DNA from: Pseudopedobacter sp044361595
Lineage (GTDB): Bacteria; Bacteroidota; Bacteroidia; Sphingobacteriales; Sphingobacteriaceae
Direction of reading: 5' to 3'
Length of the DNA stretch: 64,000 nt
NCBI GenBank assembly: GCA_044361595.1
Contig: JBIKIN010000002.1
Coordinates: forward strand, 223,203-287,202
Shown here: positions 44,756 through 51,276 of the stretch, one piece after another
Layout of the letters: every line of letters begins with the position of its first letter
Numbering within the stretch: position 1 is the stretch's first letter
Made by a program: the position numbers and the translations under genes
The notes under the pieces: model-generated
What the model saw: only the letters and a program-made list of their open reading frames with translations
Database searches by the model: none
Told to the model about the DNA's origin: nothing

Positions 44756-45751
44756 ATGCTTATTAAAAATTTAGCTACTCCATTTTTATTTTTGCTGCTA
44801 TTTTTAACGGTAAAAACAACTAGTGCGCAGGTAGAACGTGTAGATTCATTGGCAGTATACGAGATTAAACCAAAGAAAAACCCTTTTCCCACGAGACCTG
44901 CCATATTTTTTATTTACAAAAGAGCTATTCAGGTTAGTAATATGCATTCTAAATATAACTATTGGAAAAATAAACTGAGTTTTGGTATTAATTTAAATCA
45001 AGCTGCATTTAGTCAAAATTGGAGTGGTGGTGGTGTTAATTCTGTGGCATTGGGTACTTTGTTAAACTACAAAACAGAATACAATAAGGACGGTAAAAAC
45101 TTTACATCTGAAGTGATATTCCAATACGGCAAAGTTAAAAACGAGGGTTCTTTAGAACGTAAAACAAACGATAGAATCTTTTTTGATAATAAAGGTGCTT
45201 TACCTATTTCTAAAAGCTGGAGTTTCTTTGGTTCGGTGAGTTTTGAGTCTCAGTTTGATTTAGGCTACAGTTACGGTAAAGATGCTCAAGGAAACGAGAC
45301 TAGAAAACTGATTTCTAGATTTATGGCTCCAGGTTATTTAACAGAATCAGTAGGATTTGAATATAAACCGGTAAAATATTTTAGTGTACGTTTTGGTACA
45401 GGAACAGCTAGACAAACATTTTTGGTGGATACATCGCTCTATATTAATAACCCAAAAAACTATGGAGTTGAGGCTGGTAAAAGATTCAGAAACGAGTTAG
45501 CTTTCCAAGGAGTAGCCAATTTTGACAAAGATATTATGCCTAATTTAAACCTAAAATCGAGGTATTTAATATTTGCTAACTATGAACAATTAACCGGTAT
45601 AGACCAACGCTTAGACATTACACTAACCGCAAAAGTTAATAAATTAATTAACGTAACAGTTGCAACAACTGCCTTGTACGATGATGATTTTAGTAATAAG
45701 ATTCAATACTCGCAAGCTTTAGCTTTGGGGATCGTTTTTAAAACAAGGTAG
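44756..45751 (+). CDS. DUF3078 outer-membrane-type protein
   Basis: A 331-residue protein with signal peptide (ending TTSAQ). Matches DUF3078: YWKNKLSFGINLNQAAFSQNW, SGGGVNSVALGTLLNYKTEY, SFFGSVSFESQFDLGY, and many amphipathic beta strands ending in LALGIVFKTR, suggesting a beta-barrel. Function unknown. A TTTCTTTG box at 44744-44751 lies just before the ATG. Confidence 0.85.
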   Translation: MLIKNLATPFLFLLLFLTVKTTSAQVERVDSLAVYEIKPKKNPFPTRPAIFFIYKRAIQVSNMHSKYNYWKNKLSFGINLNQAAFSQNWSGGGVNSVALGTLLNYKTEYNKDGKNFTSEVIFQYGKVKNEGSLERKTNDRIFFDNKGALPISKSWSFFGSVSFESQFDLGYSYGKDAQGNETRKLISRFMAPGYLTESVGFEYKPVKYFSVRFGTGTARQTFLVDTSLYINNPKNYGVEAGKRFRNELAFQGVANFDKDIMPNLNLKSRYLIFANYEQLTGIDQRLDITLTAKVNKLINVTVATTALYDDDFSNKIQYSQALALGIVFKTR

Positions 45752-45820
45752 AGTAAATAGATTCTACAATTGATTTTGAACATTATCTAATACTTGCTAT
45801 CTTGTTTAAAAATTTTTGAG

Positions 45821-46057
45821 ATGAAAAACATTGAACTTAAAAGTAAACTACTGGAAGAAATTAAAAACTCTGAAGACTATCAAGTTTTAGAAGAAGTTTA
45901 TAAACTTCTAAATTTAGAAAGCGAAAGTTTTGAAGTTTTTAAGTTTTCTGAAAGACAAGAAAAATCTATTTTAAAAGCTAAACAGCAAATTAAAAATGGA
46001 GATTTTCTAACCGAAGAAGAAGCAAATAAAGAGATTGACAAATGGTTAGAAGAGTAA
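45821..46057 (+). CDS. Antitoxin of a ParE/RelE-type pair
   Basis: From the ATG at 45821, 78 residues: MKNIELKSKLLEEIKNSEDY and FSERQEKSILKAKQQIKNGD...EANKEIDKWLEE. The last part is the toxin-neutralizing tail typical of short Bacteroidota antitoxins; no clear DNA-binding motif is visible beyond the helical N-terminus. The toxin gene overlaps its 3' end by 16 bases. An upstream TTG at 45794 is in frame but less likely. Confidence 0.75.
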   Translation: MKNIELKSKLLEEIKNSEDYQVLEEVYKLLNLESESFEVFKFSERQEKSILKAKQQIKNGDFLTEEEANKEIDKWLEE

Positions 46058-46344
46058 TTTGGGCAGCCAATGCTCAATTTGATAGAAAAGAAATACTCAA
46101 CTACTGGAATAACAGAAATAAATCTAACGCTTATAGTAAAAAGCTTAATGAGTTATTTGTTAAAGCGCTTTCAATTATTAAAAAGCATCCGAATATTGGA
46201 ATGCAAACTTCTTTTAAGAATGTTAGAATTAAGGTTGTTAAAGATTATTATTTGATTTACGAATATAATGAATCTGAAATAGCAGTTCTTGCTATTTGGG
46301 ATACCAATCAAAATCCTGATAATCAAAAAATAAAACCCTTATAA
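46042..46344 (+). CDS. RelE/ParE-family toxin
   Basis: A 100-residue protein, VRRVIWAANAQFDRKEILNYW, KKLNELFVKALSIIKKHPNIG, then VRIKVVKDYYLIYEYNESEI and LAIWDTNQNP, the regular ParE/RelE pattern. Members either cleave mRNA at the ribosome or poison gyrase; which applies cannot be told. It converges on trpC with overlapping stop codons (TTATAA, 46339-46344). Confidence 0.85.
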   Translation: MVRRVIWAANAQFDRKEILNYWNNRNKSNAYSKKLNELFVKALSIIKKHPNIGMQTSFKNVRIKVVKDYYLIYEYNESEIAVLAIWDTNQNPDNQKIKPL

Positions 46345-47121
46345 TTCCTTCACAAAATCCACCATTGCTTTTCCTGGGTTCTCTGTTCGCATAAAATTTT
46401 CACCAATTAAAAAACCGTTATAACCTTCAGATTTAAGTAATTTAATTGTTTTTGGGTGGCTTATGGCGCTTTCAGAAATTTTAAGAAAATCAGATGGGAT
46501 CGTTTTTGCTAAAGCGATAGAAGTATCAATACTCACCGTAAAATCTTTTAAATTTCTGTTATTAACACCAATAACATCTAAAAACGGGTTTAATGTACCA
46601 TTTAACTCTTCTTGACTATGAACCTCTAACAAGGTGCTTAACCCCAAAGATTTAGCCAGTTTAGCAAAGTTTAAAATTTCTTGTGGCGTTAAACATGCCG
46701 CAATTAATAAAACGATATCGGCACCTAAAGCTTTTGCTTCTATAATTTGATATTCATCAACCATGAAATCTTTACGCAAAATGGGAATTTGATTAACCTT
46801 TCTTGCAGCTATTAAATCATCATCATGACCCATAAAAAAATCACGGTCGGTTAAAACAGATAATGCCGATGCACCTGCTGATGCATAACCTGTTGTTACT
46901 TCTTCTACAGTTACACCGTCATTAATAATCCCTTTTGATGGCGATTTTCTCTTAAATTCTGCAATAATTCCAGTTTTTGATGGATCTAACAAAAAATGTT
47001 TAAGAGAAAATGTTTCCCTATTGAAATATAAAGATTGCTCTAATTCTTTAACACTAGTTTTGGCTTTCGCCGATGCTACCTCTTCCTTTTTGCGAGCAAC
47101 TATTTTATCTAAAATGTTCAT
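46339..47121 (-). CDS. trpC: Indole-3-glycerol phosphate synthase
   Basis: A 260-residue TIM-barrel enzyme: IIAEFKRKSPSKGIIN, ALSVLTDRDFFMGHDDDL, PILRKDFMVDEYQI, ADIVLLIAACL, EVHSQEEL, IGVNNRNLKDF and ISESAISHP...GFLIGENFM. It makes indole-3-glycerol phosphate from CdRP. The gene expected between trpG and trpC, trpD, is not present; only 101 bases separate them. Confidence 0.95.
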   Translation of the reverse strand: MNILDKIVARKKEEVASAKAKTSVKELEQSLYFNRETFSLKHFLLDPSKTGIIAEFKRKSPSKGIINDGVTVEEVTTGYASAGASALSVLTDRDFFMGHDDDLIAARKVNQIPILRKDFMVDEYQIIEAKALGADIVLLIAACLTPQEILNFAKLAKSLGLSTLLEVHSQEELNGTLNPFLDVIGVNNRNLKDFTVSIDTSIALAKTIPSDFLKISESAISHPKTIKLLKSEGYNGFLIGENFMRTENPGKAMVDFVKEL

Positions 47122-47222
47122 CCTTATTAAGCTGAAGGCTTAAAGCGAAAGGCTTAAAGCACTTGTTTAAAGTATTATTTTTTTTTATTGTAATTTCAGT
47201 TTAGGCTTTAAGCATTCGGCTT
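47122..47222. repeat. AAGGCTTAAAGC-type inverted repeats between trpG and trpC
   Basis: AGCTGAAGGCTTAAAGC, GAAAGGCTTAAAGC on one side and GGCTTTAAGC, TTCGGCTTTTAGC on the other can fold into a long imperfect hairpin. Related sequences lie at 47793-47887 and 61362-61396. Confidence 0.6.
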
Positions 47223-47792
47223 TTAGCTCTTAAAAATCCAATTAGCAATCATCTCTTTTCCATATTCGGTTAAAACTGATTCGGGGTGAAACTGAACACC
47301 TCTTACATCTAGAGTTTGATGACGCAAAGCCATCATTACTCCCTTTTCATCCTCGGCTGTAATCAGTAATTCCTTTGGTAAATTATCTGATTTTACTGCC
47401 CAAGAGTGATATCTACCTACTTCAAATTGATTTGGTAATCCTTTAAAGAGAAACTCATGATCATCAACAATATTAATTTTTGTAGCGGTACCATGCACAG
47501 GTTTTTCTAAATTGTAAAGTTCTCCACCAAAAACTTCGGCTATAGCCTGTTGACCTAGACATACACCTAAAATACTTTTAGTAGCGGCATATTGTTTGAT
47601 TACATCTAATAATAAACCTGCCTCTGATGGAATGCCTGGTCCGGGTGAAAGTAAAATTTTATCGAAAGCTTCAACTTCATTTAATTCAAACTTATCGTTA
47701 CGCCAAACAGTAGCATCTAAACCTAATTGATTTAACAAATGCACTAAATTGTAAGTAAAAGAGTCGTAATTATCTATAACTAGTATGTTCAT
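47223..47792 (-). CDS. trpG: Anthranilate synthase glutaminase subunit
   Basis: A 189-residue class I glutamine amidotransferase. Catalytic Cys78 in ILGVCLGQQAIAEVFGG, His/Glu in GVQFHPESVLTEYG; N-terminal VIDNYDSFTYNLVHLL and LSPGPGIPSEAG are typical. It supplies ammonia to TrpE for anthranilate synthesis. Could also serve as PabA in folate synthesis, as is common. Confidence 0.95.
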   Translation of the reverse strand: MNILVIDNYDSFTYNLVHLLNQLGLDATVWRNDKFELNEVEAFDKILLSPGPGIPSEAGLLLDVIKQYAATKSILGVCLGQQAIAEVFGGELYNLEKPVHGTATKINIVDDHEFLFKGLPNQFEVGRYHSWAVKSDNLPKELLITAEDEKGVMMALRHQTLDVRGVQFHPESVLTEYGKEMIANWIFKS

Positions 47793-47887
47793 TTTGTAAT
47801 GCTAAAGGCTAAAAGCTGAAAGCTGAAAGCCAAAATGTTGTAATTATTATTCGCCTTCGGCTTTCAGCCTTAAGCTTTCTGCTTTAA
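47793..47887. repeat. AAGGCTAAAAGC-type inverted repeats between trpE and trpG
   Basis: GCTAAAGGCTAAAAGCTG, AAAGCTGAAAGCC face CGGCTTTCAGCC, TTAAGCTTTCTGC across a short AT-rich loop. The palindrome sits inside the operon and could influence mRNA decay or pausing. Confidence 0.6.
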
Positions 47888-49300
47888 TTATATTTCCTCT
47901 GCTTGTTTTATCGCGTTTCTCAAAGCTGCAATTTTACTATTTACCTCGTTTAACTCCGATTGCGGATTAGAATCGGCAACAATACCAGCGCCAGCTTGAT
48001 AATGCAATAAATTACCCTTACTTAAAAAAGACCTAATCATGATAGCATGATTAAACTCGCCATTAAAGCCCATAAAACCAATGGCTCCGCTATAAAAACT
48101 ACGTTTAGTTTTCTCGTAAGCGTCTATCAATTCCATTGCCCTATATTTTGGAGCCCCACTTAAAGTACCTGCAGGAAAAGTATCGGCTACGATTTTAAAA
48201 GGATTAACACCTTCTTTTAAAGTGCCGCTCACTTTAGAAACTAAATGAATTAAATGGGAGTAAAACTGTACCTCTTTATATGCTTTAACACTTACATTTT
48301 CGCAATGCCTACTCAAATCGTTTCTAGCTAAATCCACTAACATGACATGCTCTGCCGATTCTTTTGGGTCTTTTTCTAGCTGCTCGGCAATGATTTGATC
48401 TTGCGCATCATTACCAGATCTTTTAAAAGTACCCGCTATGGGGTAAATAGTAGCTTCCCTGTTTTTTATTGTTAATTGAGCCTCGGGCGAAGACCCAAAA
48501 ATTTTAAAGCTTCCGTAATCAAAATAAAATAAATAAGGTGATGGATTAATAGAACGTAATGCTCGGTACACATTAAATTCATCGCCTAGGAATGGGGTTT
48601 TAAATCCTCTTGAAGGCACAATTTGAAAAACATCCCCACGGAAAATGTGTGTTTTCATTTTCTCAACCAAGGCAATAAACTCTTCATCAGTTTGGTTTGA
48701 ACTTTCGCTTCCGTTTATTTTAAAGCTATACTCAGGAAAGTTTTTATTCTGTATTAAGTACTCAATTTTGTCTAAACCACTTTCTTCCGTTTCAAAATCA
48801 CTTTCGTTTTTAATAATGTGAAGTTGATTTTTAAAATGATCTATGGCGATAATATAACGATAGATATGGTATTGAAAAACTGGTATTTCTTTTTCAGTAT
48901 CATCAATTTTCTTGAGCTTAATATCCTCAAAATATTCTACGGCTTCGTGGGTAAAATAGCCAAACAATCCATCGGCAATAAACTTTAAATCAGTATCGGC
49001 ATTGCTGGTAAAAGTTTTTCTAAAATTAAAAACTTCATCTGTAAGGTTAAATTCGGTTTGTTTCTCGCTGCTTTTATCAGGGTAATATTTTACCAACTCC
49101 CCTTTATTTACCATAATGCCTGCAATAGGATCGCAGCAAACATAGCTCATATTGTTCTCTCTGCTATGGTAATCAGAACTTTCTAATAATAAGCTATTTG
49201 GGAAAACATCGCGTAAGCGCAAATAAATACTAACCGGTGTTGTGGTATCGGCTAGTAACTTTTTAAAGCTTACGTTTAATTTAAAATTCTTCATGCTCAT
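47888..49300 (-). CDS. trpE: Anthranilate synthase component I
   Basis: A 470-residue chorismate-utilizing enzyme. Blocks: FQIVPSRGF, NPSPYLFYFDYGSFKIFGSSPE, YPIAGTFKRSGND, EHVMLVDLARNDLSR, FPAGTLSGAPKYRAMELID and GAIGFMGFNGEFNHAIMIRS. It converts chorismate with TrpG-derived ammonia to anthranilate. N-terminal LLESSDYHSRENNMSYVCCDP region corresponds to the Trp feedback site of TrpE. The gene is preceded by a leader peptide and terminator (49324-49464). Confidence 0.95.
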   Translation of the reverse strand: MSMKNFKLNVSFKKLLADTTTPVSIYLRLRDVFPNSLLLESSDYHSRENNMSYVCCDPIAGIMVNKGELVKYYPDKSSEKQTEFNLTDEVFNFRKTFTSNADTDLKFIADGLFGYFTHEAVEYFEDIKLKKIDDTEKEIPVFQYHIYRYIIAIDHFKNQLHIIKNESDFETEESGLDKIEYLIQNKNFPEYSFKINGSESSNQTDEEFIALVEKMKTHIFRGDVFQIVPSRGFKTPFLGDEFNVYRALRSINPSPYLFYFDYGSFKIFGSSPEAQLTIKNREATIYPIAGTFKRSGNDAQDQIIAEQLEKDPKESAEHVMLVDLARNDLSRHCENVSVKAYKEVQFYSHLIHLVSKVSGTLKEGVNPFKIVADTFPAGTLSGAPKYRAMELIDAYEKTKRSFYSGAIGFMGFNGEFNHAIMIRSFLSKGNLLHYQAGAGIVADSNPQSELNEVNSKIAALRNAIKQAEEI

Positions 49301-49323
49301 ATTTTGATTTTCAAATTTAATTC

Positions 49324-49353
49324 AAAAAAAAACCCGACGGATTAGCGTCGGGT
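49324..49353 (-). terminator. Attenuator terminator of the trp operon
   Basis: On the minus strand ACCCGACG (49353-49346) and CGTCGGGT (49339-49332) form an 8-bp GC-rich stem with a six-base loop, followed by eight or more T. It lies between the Trp-rich leader ORF and trpE. Confidence 0.85.
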
Positions 49354-49389
49354 CATATTTGTTTAAGTTTGGGTTGTGTTTATACTTAA

Positions 49390-49464
49390 TTATACAAATA
49401 ATATTGCCGAGGCTAGATTATCTCTATGCCACCACCACTTATTTGTATATATTTTATTATTCAT
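49390..49464 (-). CDS. trpL: trp operon leader peptide with Trp-Trp-Trp
   Basis: A 24-codon ORF: MNNKIYTNKWWWHRDNLASAILFV then stop (shown in two parts: MNNKIYTNKWWW and HRDNLASAILFV). Three consecutive TGG codons (49437-49429) are 90 bases before trpE, and a terminator follows the stop by about 37 bases. This is the arrangement of ribosome-dependent transcription attenuation: low charged tRNA-Trp stalls the ribosome at the Trp codons and lets the operon be read. A TATTTTTG promoter box (49479-49472) is 7 bases before the ATG. The alternative antiterminator pairing was not resolved by eye. Confidence 0.8.
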   Translation of the reverse strand: MNNKIYTNKWWWHRDNLASAILFV

Positions 49465-49471
49465 TACGTTG

Positions 49472-49479
49472 CAAAAATA
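49472..49479 (-). promoter_or_regulatory. Candidate -7 element of the trp leader
   Basis: TATTTTTG on the minus strand matches TAnnTTTG; the leader ATG at 49464 follows at once, so the leader transcript would start at or just before the ATG. Confidence 0.5.
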
Positions 49480-49541
49480 TAAAGAAAAACCATTTTACGA
49501 ATTTTTTTTACAATTATTTCCGCATAACAGTTATCGCTTCT

Positions 49542-49964
49542 CTAAAACCAAGGATTTCTATCTTTCATAGAGAAAATAGAAACCAAAATAATCACCACAG
49601 CCAAAGTATAAAATATAGCTATAGATTTGTGTTTGGCTTTAGCAAAAGTGGCTCTTTTAGCTCTAGCATAACCAATGGTAACTAAGGCAATACCTATAAT
49701 CATCATGGTAATATGCTCCACATTCCAATATCTAAAAGTAGGCTCGCTCATTCTAGAAAAATCTACGTTTAGACTTATAAAGTAAAGAACTAAACCAATT
49801 ACTAATTGTAAATGACAAGAAATTAAAGTAAATAAATTTATTTTCTTGTTGGTGTTACTGTATGGCTTGTTACCAGCAGTAAAAGCTTGAAAAATTGAAA
49901 TTAAAATTAATATTAAGACTACGTATCTTAATGTTGAATGTAGGTGTAATAATCCGGTGTACAT
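49542..49964 (-). CDS. Four-helix membrane protein (cytochrome b-like annotation family)
   Basis: From the ATG at 49964, 140 residues with four membrane helices: LRYVVLILILISIFQAFTAG, FTLISCHLQLVIGLVLYFISL, HITMMIIGIALVTIGYARAK and IAIFYTLAVVIILVSIFSM. Several His residues (GLLHLHSTLRY, SCHLQL, EHITMM) lie near helix ends, a reason such proteins are called cytochrome b, but haem binding is unproven. A TATATTTG box at 49988-49981 precedes the start by about 17 bases, supporting this start over a longer form. Confidence 0.7.
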   Translation of the reverse strand: MYTGLLHLHSTLRYVVLILILISIFQAFTAGNKPYSNTNKKINLFTLISCHLQLVIGLVLYFISLNVDFSRMSEPTFRYWNVEHITMMIIGIALVTIGYARAKRATFAKAKHKSIAIFYTLAVVIILVSIFSMKDRNPWF

Positions 49965-49991
49965 ATTGCTTTTTTTTATGCAAATATAAGA

Positions 49992-50021
49992 CAAAAAAAA
50001 CGGCTTGTATAAATACAAACC
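49992..50021 (-). terminator. Terminator of the propeller lipoprotein gene
   Basis: On the minus strand CGGTTTGTA and TACAAGCCG pair (one G-T) and are followed by eight T. It sits 28 bases after the lipoprotein stop codon. Confidence 0.8.
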
Positions 50022-50049
50022 GCTTTCAAACTTAACTCACAAAATTTTC

Positions 50050-51078
50050 TTACCTCGCATCTACAAAAATAGATTCTGGAAGAGTAGTTACTGTAGTTGT
50101 TGTAGCAGGCGCTATATTTCCGTTATCAGATAATCTAAAAACTGAGATTGCCTTATTAGCTTTTTCTGCAACGTAAATTAATTTCTTTCCTTCTCTTGCA
50201 TCGAAGGTAATATCTACCGGATTTCCTAAGCCAGTGTTAGAACCAAAAATCGTTCTTGTTGGTGTAACAGCTGCATTAGTAGCGAATTTAGCCAATGCTC
50301 CTTCTATGACATAAATCCCACCATCAGCATTAAATGCAGGTAATGCTGGGTTTGGTATTGCTGGGGCTGCTGCCAAACCAATTTCTGTTACCAATAAAAC
50401 ATCAGAAGCAGCATCATAAACCAAGCCGTGTAATCTGGTTGCACTTGGAATGGTAATTTTACTACTTGGCGATACTGTACCTGTTGCAACAGTATTTATA
50501 TTATTAAATAATTGAATTTCTTTACGATCTAAATCTATTAATACTAAAAGTTTACCATCAAAAAAATCTAAACCCCAAGGTTGTCCATCAAGCGTAAAAA
50601 CTTTGTTTGGGGTAACATTACCGACTAAAGCTGGCGCATTAGCGTAAACAAATATTTTATTATCACTATTACTAGCTACGTATAAAGTTTTATTAGCTGC
50701 ATCATAAGCAGCATCTCTTCCGCTAGTTAAGCTGACATCAACAAAAGAACCAGTAACAACAACATCTTCGGTGTTAGAAACTGTGAATATTTTAATTGTT
50801 TTAGCTTGACGACTAACTTGGAAGCCAATGTTGCTTGCTGCATCATAAACTATTCCATTACCATCTGGTGCGGCAGTGTTAAACGTTTTTGGATTTCCTA
50901 AAGTTGCTCCATCTGCAGGACTAAACACCGTTAAATTACTAATAGCAGGGTCTGTATCAGCATTAGAGACAAATAATCTTGATATAGATGCAGCTGGAGC
51001 ATCGTCTTTTTTACAAGCAGCAAATGTTAGAGCTATTAAACCAATAGCTATAATACCCTTTATTTTTTGTGTCTTCAT
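50050..51078 (-). CDS. Beta-propeller lipoprotein
   Basis: A 342-residue lipoprotein (IALTFAACKKDD, Cys21). Repeats such as RLFVSNADT...ISNLTVF, NKTLYVASNSDNKIFVYAN, HGLVYDAASDVLLVTEIG and KLIYVAEKANKAISVFRL show a six- or seven-bladed propeller like YncE/NHL proteins. No catalytic motif. Probably an exported binding protein; ligand unknown. Composition is rich in Ala and Thr. Confidence 0.75.
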   Translation of the reverse strand: MKTQKIKGIIAIGLIALTFAACKKDDAPAASISRLFVSNADTDPAISNLTVFSPADGATLGNPKTFNTAAPDGNGIVYDAASNIGFQVSRQAKTIKIFTVSNTEDVVVTGSFVDVSLTSGRDAAYDAANKTLYVASNSDNKIFVYANAPALVGNVTPNKVFTLDGQPWGLDFFDGKLLVLIDLDRKEIQLFNNINTVATGTVSPSSKITIPSATRLHGLVYDAASDVLLVTEIGLAAAPAIPNPALPAFNADGGIYVIEGALAKFATNAAVTPTRTIFGSNTGLGNPVDITFDAREGKKLIYVAEKANKAISVFRLSDNGNIAPATTTTVTTLPESIFVDAR

Positions 51079-51276
51079 TTCTATTTGTTTTTAAGGTTGT
51101 TTTAATTTGTTTAAACCGATATACGGAATTAAAAGAAATATGGTTTTATTACCATTAAGTTTCTTTAATGTGTTGATTAATATTTTATAGAACAATTCAA
51201 GTAACAATTTGGTTATTTATATTGCACTAATAAAATGAAGTGTTAATTTGTGAAATTAAAATCAAACCAAAGTTAT

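Noticed and set aside
49359..49685. Plus-strand ORFs of 108 and 64 codons upstream of trpE
   Set aside because: They lie antisense to the Trp leader region and the cytochrome b-like gene and show no family features.
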